Origin: SIG673 sp045653945
GTDB taxonomy: Bacteria; Bacillota; Clostridia; Oscillospirales; CAG-272
Assembly: GCA_045653945.1 (NCBI GenBank)
Contig: JAZOML010000003.1
Span: 16,024 to 80,023, forward strand
Direction: 5' to 3'
Length of the DNA stretch: 64,000 nucleotides
Shown here in pieces: positions 59,031 through 64,000 of this stretch; position 1 is the first letter of the stretch, and each line of letters opens with the position of its first letter. The position numbers and the translations under genes are program-made. Below the pieces are notes generated by a model. It was not told the origin of the DNA and searched no databases. It worked only from the letters and a program-made list of their open reading frames with translations.

Positions 59031-60155
59031 ATGGCGAAAGCAAAAAAAGATGTAAAAACAGAAGGAACGGGAAATCCTGCTGCCGACAAGAAGAAGGCGC
59101 TTGATACCGCAATAGCGCAGCTTACTAAGGCATACGGTCAGGGAACGGTTATGCGTCTTGGCGAGAACGCAAAGATGCAGGTAAGTGCAGTATCGACAGG
59201 CTCGATTATGCTTGACGCTGCGCTTGGAATAGGCGGTGTTCCGAGAGGAAGAATAATTGAAATTTACGGACCTGAAAGCTCAGGTAAGACCACCGTTGCA
59301 CTCCACGTTGCGGCGGAGGCTCAGAAGGAGGGTGGCACTGCGGCATTTATTGATGCGGAGCACGCTCTTGACCCCGTTTACGCAAAGAAAATCGGCGTAA
59401 ACATTGACGAGCTTCTTATTTCTCAGCCTGACAGCGGCGAGCAGGCGCTTGAGGTTGCCGAGGCGCTTATTCGTTCCGGCGCTATTGACGTTATCGTTAT
59501 CGACTCGGTTGCCGCGCTCGTTCCACAAAATGAAATTGACGGCGATATGGGCGACAATCAGGTTGGCGCACACGCAAGACTTATGAGCAAGGCTATGAGA
59601 AAGCTCTCGGGTGCGGTTGCAAAGGCGAACTGCGTTTGCATCTTTATCAACCAGCTTCGTGAGAAGGTCGGCGTTATGTACGGAAACCCCGAGGTAACGA
59701 CGGGCGGACGTGCGCTTAAATTCTATGCGTCGGTACGTATCGAGGTACGCAAGGGCGAGGCTCTTAAAAACGGAGCTGACACCTACGGAAACCGTGTAAA
59801 GTGCAAGGTTGTAAAGAACAAGGTTGCTCCCCCCTTTAAGACTGCGGAGTTTGATATTATCTTCGGTAAGGGAATTTCAAAATCGGGTGAGCTGCTTGAC
59901 CTTGCTATTGAGCTTGAAATTATCGAAAAGAGCGGCTCGTGGTTCAGCTTTGAGGGCGAAAAGCTCGGTCAGGGCAAGGACAACGTCCGCGCGCTTCTTG
60001 AAAGCGACAAGGAAAGATTTGCAAGAATTGAGGAGCAGGTTCGCAAGAGCGGACGTCTTGAGGCTATGGAGATGACTGAGGCTGAAAAGAGCGAGTCCGT
60101 TACTGACGACGATGATGATGACGACGATTTATTCGACGTAAAGCTCGACGACTGA
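59031..60155 (+). CDS. recA: Recombinase RecA
   Basis: 374 residues. Walker A IYGPESSGKTTVALH near residue 82, AFIDAEHALDPVYAKKIGVN, VDVIVIDSVAALVP-type (IDVIVIDSVAALVPQNEIDG), and INQLREKVGVMYGNPEVTTG. Acidic Asp-rich tail (DDDDDDDLFD). Homologous recombination and SOS coprotease. The ATG follows repeat DNA; GGGGAAAG is the only purine-rich upstream stretch. Followed by recX. Confidence 0.97.
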   Translation: MAKAKKDVKTEGTGNPAADKKKALDTAIAQLTKAYGQGTVMRLGENAKMQVSAVSTGSIMLDAALGIGGVPRGRIIEIYGPESSGKTTVALHVAAEAQKEGGTAAFIDAEHALDPVYAKKIGVNIDELLISQPDSGEQALEVAEALIRSGAIDVIVIDSVAALVPQNEIDGDMGDNQVGAHARLMSKAMRKLSGAVAKANCVCIFINQLREKVGVMYGNPEVTTGGRALKFYASVRIEVRKGEALKNGADTYGNRVKCKVVKNKVAPPFKTAEFDIIFGKGISKSGELLDLAIELEIIEKSGSWFSFEGEKLGQGKDNVRALLESDKERFARIEEQVRKSGRLEAMEMTEAEKSESVTDDDDDDDDLFDVKLDD

Positions 60156-60205
60156 CTTTTCTTGAAAGAAAAGTCAGCAAAAGAACTTTTCTTACGGGCT
60201 ACCGC
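60156..60205 (+). repeat. Core hairpin element after recA
   Basis: GACTTTTCTTG/AAAGAAAAGTC directly after the recA stop codon, then AGCAAAAGAACTTTTCTTAC and GGGCTACCGCCC. Probably a shortened full element. Confidence 0.7.
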
Positions 60206-60267
60206 CCGGAGCACCGTCCCAAAAACGTCCCACAGTCCGTGTGCCGTTTTTACAAAGGAGAAAATTT

Positions 60268-60834
60268 ATGCCACGCAAAGAACTTGGTCAAGCGGACGAA
60301 AACAGAAAAAAGGCGACACGTCTTTTTGAGGCAGACGAGATTGCCGATACAGACTCAGAAGATACCGCCCTCGAGTCAAATGACGGGTTACGGGTTAAAT
60401 CGAAAGGCAAAAATGACCGTCAAAGCGCCACCTCTTATGCCGTAAAATTACTTGCGTACAAGACCTATACGGAGCTTGGACTTCGTGAAAAGCTCAAAAA
60501 CAAGGGGTACGTGGGTGCGGAAATTGACGAGGCACTTGATTTTGTAAAGAAGCAGGGCTACATAAACGATGCCCTGATAGCGCAAAATGCCCTTGAAAAG
60601 CTGTCGGTCAAGTACGGCAAACGCCGAATTTTTGCCTATCTTGCCTCAAAGGGCATACCCCGTGAGGTAATCGAGGGGCTTGATACAAGTGAAATCGACT
60701 TCAAGGAAAGCGCGAGAAACGTTGCGCTGAAAATGGCGGCAAAGGGTAAAGAAAGCGACAAAATTGCCGCTTCACTGAGCCGATACGGCTTTACGTCAAG
60801 CGAAATTTACTATGCCTTGGCAGAGATTGAGTAA
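60268..60834 (+). CDS. recX: Regulatory protein RecX
   Basis: 188 residues from the ATG at 60268 (AAAGGAG upstream; the frame opens nine codons earlier at a GTG). RecX repeats: SYAVKLLAYKTYTELGLREK, EIDEALDFVKKQGYINDALI, KYGKRRIFAYLASKGIPREV, KIAASLSRYGFTSSEIYYAL. N-terminal ~50 residues are charged. Modulates RecA filaments; directly downstream of recA. Confidence 0.9.
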   Translation: MPRKELGQADENRKKATRLFEADEIADTDSEDTALESNDGLRVKSKGKNDRQSATSYAVKLLAYKTYTELGLREKLKNKGYVGAEIDEALDFVKKQGYINDALIAQNALEKLSVKYGKRRIFAYLASKGIPREVIEGLDTSEIDFKESARNVALKMAAKGKESDKIAASLSRYGFTSSEIYYALAEIE

Positions 60835-60853
60835 AATGTATATCCGTATTTAT

Positions 60854-61014
60854 CCTCAAACTATACTTTGGTAGGTGAATACGGGTATCCGAAAACGTTT
60901 AGCAGAAATTATATAACGAAGCAACCCATTTTCGGGTAGCTTCGTTATACAAAAGCTTTTGCGGAGCTTTTCTCGAAAAGCGACCGTATTCCCCTATCAA
61001 AGTACAACTTGAGG
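60854..61014 (+). repeat. Element with ~31-bp imperfect terminal inverted repeats, upstream of rimO
   Basis: Left end CCTCAAACTATACTTTGG.. (60854-60884) and right end ..CAAAGTACAACTTGAGG (60984-61014) match as inverted repeats at about 26 of 31 positions. Inside is hairpin TATAACGAAGC / GCTTCGTTATA (60911-60949) with ACCC/GGGT, and the core CAAAAGCTTTTGCGGAGC, TTTTCTCGAAAAGC. Ends six bases before the rimO ATG and supplies its ribosome site (GAGGA). Confidence 0.75.
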
Positions 61015-61020
61015 ACAAAT

Positions 61021-62358
61021 ATGAAGATTGGATTTGTTAGCCTTGGGTGTCCTAAGAATTTGCTGGATACCGAGGTAATGCTTGCGACACTCAATAGCGC
61101 AGGCTATGAAATAACCGCCGAGGAGACCGAGGCGGACGTAATAATATTAAACACGTGCGGATTTATTGAGGCGGCAAAGAGCGAGGCGATAGATAATATT
61201 CTCGACCTTGCTTGGCTTAAAACCAACGCAAAATTAAAGAAGCTTATAGTTTGCGGTTGCCTTGTGCAGAGGTACGGAGAGCAGATACTTGAGCAGTTCC
61301 CCGAGGTTGATGCGGTGCTTTCGGTTGGCGCAATTCACGATATAGTGAGCGTTATCGAGCGAGTTAACGCAGGTGAGCGCTTTGCGCTTATGAAAGCTCC
61401 CGAGGAGGCGGCTCTTGGTGGGGATAGAATAGTTACCACGCCCGAGCATTTTGCGTATCTGAAAATTGCCGAGGGCTGCGACAACCGTTGCACGTACTGT
61501 GCAATACCCGATATACGCGGACACTTCCGCTCACGTCCGATGGAGGATATAGTTGAGGAAGCAAAGCAAATGGAAAGCCTTGGAGCAAGAGAGCTTATTC
61601 TTGTTGCGCAGGATACCACTCGCTACGGACTTGACCTTTACGGCGAATACAAGTTAGCGGAATTGATTAAAAAAATAACAGACGCCACCCTTATTCCGTG
61701 GATAAGAGTGCTTTACTGTTACCCTGACAAGATAACAAACGAGCTTTGCGAGGAGTTCAAGACAAACGACAGGCTTGTAAAGTACGTTGATATGCCTATT
61801 CAACATATAAGCGACCCCGTTCTGAAGGCTATGAACCGACACGGCGGACGCGCGGTTATTGAGGACGCCGTAAAGCGTCTACGCGAGGCGTGTCCTGAAA
61901 TTGTGATACGCACAACCGTTATCGTTGGCTTCCCCTCGGAGAGCGGTGAGCAGTTTGAGGAGCTTCTTAATTATTTAAAGGAAGCGAAATTCGAGCGACT
62001 CGGTGCCTTTACCTACTCAAAGGAGGAGGGTACGCCTGCCGCAAAAATGACAGGACAAATTCCCGAGCAAAAGAAAAAGCGCCGCTATGATGCAATTATG
62101 AAGCAGCAAAACAAGATAAGCGACGCCGTTAACAAAAAGCGTGTGTGCAAGAGAGAAATTGCACTGGTGGAAGGGTATGACCCCGTTTCCGACGCTTATT
62201 TTTGCCGTACTCAGTATGAAGCTCCCGATATTGACGGAAAGCTTTATCTTGTCGGCGCACCCAAAAATGCTTTTACCCCCGGTGATATGGTTGACGTTAT
62301 CATAACCGAGGCTCTTGATTACGATCTTGTTTGTGAAATAGCGCCTGTGGGCAAGTAA
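61021..62358 (+). CDS. rimO: Ribosomal protein S12 methylthiotransferase RimO
   Basis: 445 residues from the ATG at 61021 (GAGGA upstream; an in-frame TTG four codons earlier is less likely). N-terminal UPF0004 domain: SLGCPKNLLDTEVMLATLNS, ILNTCGFIEAAKSEAIDNIL. Radical SAM: EGCDNRCTYCAIPDIRGHFR. TRAM domain at the C-terminus (REIALVEGYDPVSDAYFCRT). Adds a methylthio group to Asp88/89 of S12. Confidence 0.94.
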   Translation: MKIGFVSLGCPKNLLDTEVMLATLNSAGYEITAEETEADVIILNTCGFIEAAKSEAIDNILDLAWLKTNAKLKKLIVCGCLVQRYGEQILEQFPEVDAVLSVGAIHDIVSVIERVNAGERFALMKAPEEAALGGDRIVTTPEHFAYLKIAEGCDNRCTYCAIPDIRGHFRSRPMEDIVEEAKQMESLGARELILVAQDTTRYGLDLYGEYKLAELIKKITDATLIPWIRVLYCYPDKITNELCEEFKTNDRLVKYVDMPIQHISDPVLKAMNRHGGRAVIEDAVKRLREACPEIVIRTTVIVGFPSESGEQFEELLNYLKEAKFERLGAFTYSKEEGTPAAKMTGQIPEQKKKRRYDAIMKQQNKISDAVNKKRVCKREIALVEGYDPVSDAYFCRTQYEAPDIDGKLYLVGAPKNAFTPGDMVDVIITEALDYDLVCEIAPVGK

Positions 62359-62377
62359 GTTTGCCTTGCGACGAGGG

Positions 62378-62456
62378 TTTTTCGTTCTTTCTTGAAAGAA
62401 AGAACCAAAGAACTTCTCTCACAAACGAAGCCACAAGGACCTCATTTGTGAGAGAA
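62378..62456 (+). repeat. Full intergenic hairpin element after rimO
   Basis: Stem GTTCTTTCTTG/AAAGAAAGAAC (62384-62405), linker CAAAGAAC, second stem TTCTCTCACAAA (62414-62425) / TTTGTGAGAGAA (62445-62456). Confidence 0.78.
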
Positions 62457-62599
62457 AATCTGCGATTTTTTATCGGGAAGCACAAAAATCTCTCATCACA
62501 AAGCAATATTATTTGCAGACAAGCACTTTTCACAAGCAATATATAATAAAAGGATAAAATTCCGAAAAATGTGCTTATTTCGTAGTCCCTTTTAAATTA

Positions 62600-62748
62600 T
62601 TTTAAATTGTGCGAAAGGGGTTATGGAGTTTAGGCAAAGGTTTACAAAAAATGCTTATCACCGCCTTTCTCCGAAGTGGGGATAGGCGGTGCTAGAGAAG
62701 TTTTGCGGAGCTTTTTCAAAAGCGACCGTAACTCCTTTTGTGCAATTC
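62600..62748 (+). repeat. Element with ~22-bp terminal inverted repeats, upstream of trpS
   Basis: AATTGTGCGAAAGGGGTTAT (about 62605-62626) against CCGTAACTCCTTTTGTGC (62727-62748 region) pair along ~22 bases; all five differences would be G-U pairs in the plus-strand RNA. Inside are CACCGCC / GGCGGTG (62659-62692) and the core AGAGAAGTTTTGCGGAGC, TTTTTCAAAAGC. Nothing coding seen in 62359-62763. Confidence 0.72.
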
Positions 62749-62763
62749 AGAAAGGATATAAAA

Positions 62764-63762
62764 ATGGAACAACAGAAGAAGACAATATTTAGCGGAGTTC
62801 AGCCTAGCGGTAATTTGACTATTGGAAATTATCTTGGAGCGATAAAGAACTGGACGACGCTTCAGGACGAGTACAACTGCATATACTGTGTAGTTGACCA
62901 GCACGCAATAACTGTAAGGCAGGTACCTGCGGAGCTTCGCAAGAGGACGTATGAAACGCTTGCGGTTTATATTGCGGCGGGACTTGACCCTGAGAAGAAC
63001 ACGTTATTTGTGCAGAGCCACGTGCCGTATCACTCAGTCCTTGCGTGGGACCTTGGCTGCTACACGATGTTTGGTGAGCTTTCCCGTATGACTCAGTTCA
63101 AGGACAAGAGCCAAAAGCACTCCGACAACATTAATGCAGGACTTTTTACCTATCCTGTGCTTATGGCGGCGGACATTTTGCTTTATCAAACTGACCTTGT
63201 ACCCGTAGGACAGGACCAGCGTCAGCATCTTGAACTTGCAAGAGATATAGCAATTCGTTTTAATAATGCGTACAGTGATACGTTCACCGTTCCCGAGGGC
63301 TACATTTCAAAGACCGGTATGAAGATAATGAGTCTTGCCGAGCCGACAAAGAAGATGTCAAAGTCCGACACTAATCCCAACGCATCAGTTGGAATTCTTG
63401 ACCCGCGTGATGACATTATCCGTAAGTTCAAGCGTGCGGTAACCGACAGCGACACCTGTGTTCGCTATGCCGAGGGTAAGGACGGAATTAACAATCTTAT
63501 GAGCATCTATTCCTGCTTTACGGGTAAGGATTTTGCCGAAATCGAGCGTGAGTTCGATGGCAAGGGCTACGGTGATTTCAAAATGGCAGTTGGCGAGACC
63601 GTTGCTGATGCACTTGCGCCTCTTCAGGCACAATTCAATGCGCTTATGAACGACAAGGCATACTTGGAGTCGATTATGAAGCAGGGTGCAGAAAGAGCAA
63701 ATTACATTGCCAGAAAGACCATATCCAAGGTTCACAGAAAGATAGGTTACGTCGGAGTATAA
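62764..63762 (+). CDS. trpS: Tryptophanyl-tRNA synthetase
   Basis: 332 residues from the ATG at 62764 (GAAAGGATAT upstream). Class I: FSGVQPSGNLTIGNYLGAIK (HIGH-type TIGN), VGQDQRQHLELARDIA, KMSKSDTNPNASVGIL (KMSKS). The longer frame upstream reads through repeat DNA. No T-box is seen in front of it, unlike trpB. Last gene in the window. Confidence 0.96.
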   Translation: MEQQKKTIFSGVQPSGNLTIGNYLGAIKNWTTLQDEYNCIYCVVDQHAITVRQVPAELRKRTYETLAVYIAAGLDPEKNTLFVQSHVPYHSVLAWDLGCYTMFGELSRMTQFKDKSQKHSDNINAGLFTYPVLMAADILLYQTDLVPVGQDQRQHLELARDIAIRFNNAYSDTFTVPEGYISKTGMKIMSLAEPTKKMSKSDTNPNASVGILDPRDDIIRKFKRAVTDSDTCVRYAEGKDGINNLMSIYSCFTGKDFAEIEREFDGKGYGDFKMAVGETVADALAPLQAQFNALMNDKAYLESIMKQGAERANYIARKTISKVHRKIGYVGV

Positions 63763-63879
63763 TTCTTTTTTTTATTTCTTAAAATTTATCCCACATTCAT
63801 TCCCCCCACACAATCTTATCTCTTTATAATGCTCAAAAAGTGTGTAGCAGTGAAAAGATAAGGGTATCCTCTAATAAGG

Positions 63880-64000
63880 CTACTTAAAAAGTTATTTAGT
63901 GTAAAATTTTCACTACATATCGCGGTGGCGGCGGGTAGCACCCGCTGGCAAATAATTGATACAGTGTAAAATTTTTCACTACATATCACGGTGGCGGGGG
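63880..64000 (+). repeat. Intergenic repeat running off the window
   Basis: Two units of AAAATTTTCACTACATATC, CGCGGTGGCGGCGGGTAGCA, CCCGCTGGCAAATAATTGA; the reverse orientation of the units at 42.46 kb. Incomplete at base 64000. Confidence 0.75.

Overview
The window reads as the chromosome-origin region of a Clostridia-type member of the Bacillota (Firmicutes). Evidence: rpmH-rnpA-yidD-yidC-jag-mnmE diverges from dnaA-dnaN-recF-remB-gyrB-gyrA; rsmG-noc-parA-parB is studded with Spo0J-type parS sites; HPr kinase, NrdR, QueH, AbrB, T-box leaders and a RemB homologue are present; GC is moderate and shine-dalgarno sites are AGGAGG-like. No species can be named.

Layout. 1-10 kb: an incoming sugar-kinase/AraC fusion, small XRE and AbrB regulators, a TPR/LRR protein, trpB2 behind a Trp T-box, queH with an alpha/beta hydrolase, an acyl-CoA-synthetase-like ligase behind a second T-box, a DUF4349 lipoprotein and two tRNAs (Tyr, Thr). 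10-20.6 kb: nrdR, an orphan mazF, hprK, thiI, mnmG, rlmH, walJ-like and galK. 20.7-28.5 kb: a small LRR_5 protein, a pyrophosphatase-like protein, a tandem-TIR protein, rsmG, noc, parA, parB, serS and a membrane protein, with five parS sites. 28.6-30.5 kb: pduL and a TepA-like ClpP-fold protein. 30.7-41.6 kb: an eight-gene accessory operon of TIR, TIR-LRR_5 and LRR_5 proteins ending in a TIR-FtsK fusion. 41.6-47.3 kb: RNHCP protein, small lipoprotein, mnmE, jag, yidC, yidD, rnpA, rpmH, all minus except the lipoprotein. 47.6-58.7 kb: dnaA to gyrA and a lipoprotein. 59-64 kb: recA, recX, rimO, trpS.

The two most unusual things are (1) the TIR/LRR_5 operon, where cytoplasmic-looking LRR_5 proteins, with or without an N-terminal TIR domain, are encoded beside a DNA translocase whose usual membrane domain is replaced by a TIR domain, lying between tepA and the ftsK/spoIIIE-type gene that are neighbours in Bacillus; and (2) a large family of intergenic repeats (more than 20 copies here). 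These share a core hairpin, and six copies also carry a cloverleaf-like module. The arms differ in sequence between copies but remain complementary, so structure rather than sequence is conserved. Copies abut start codons of trpB, dnaN, gyrB and recA and follow stop codons of recF, gyrB, recA and rimO.

The housekeeping genes cover replication initiation and supercoiling, segregation, tRNA modification (MnmE, MnmG, ThiI, QueH), rRNA modification (RsmG, RlmH), membrane insertion (YidC, YidD), recombination repair (RecF, RecA, RecX) and carbon control (HprK).
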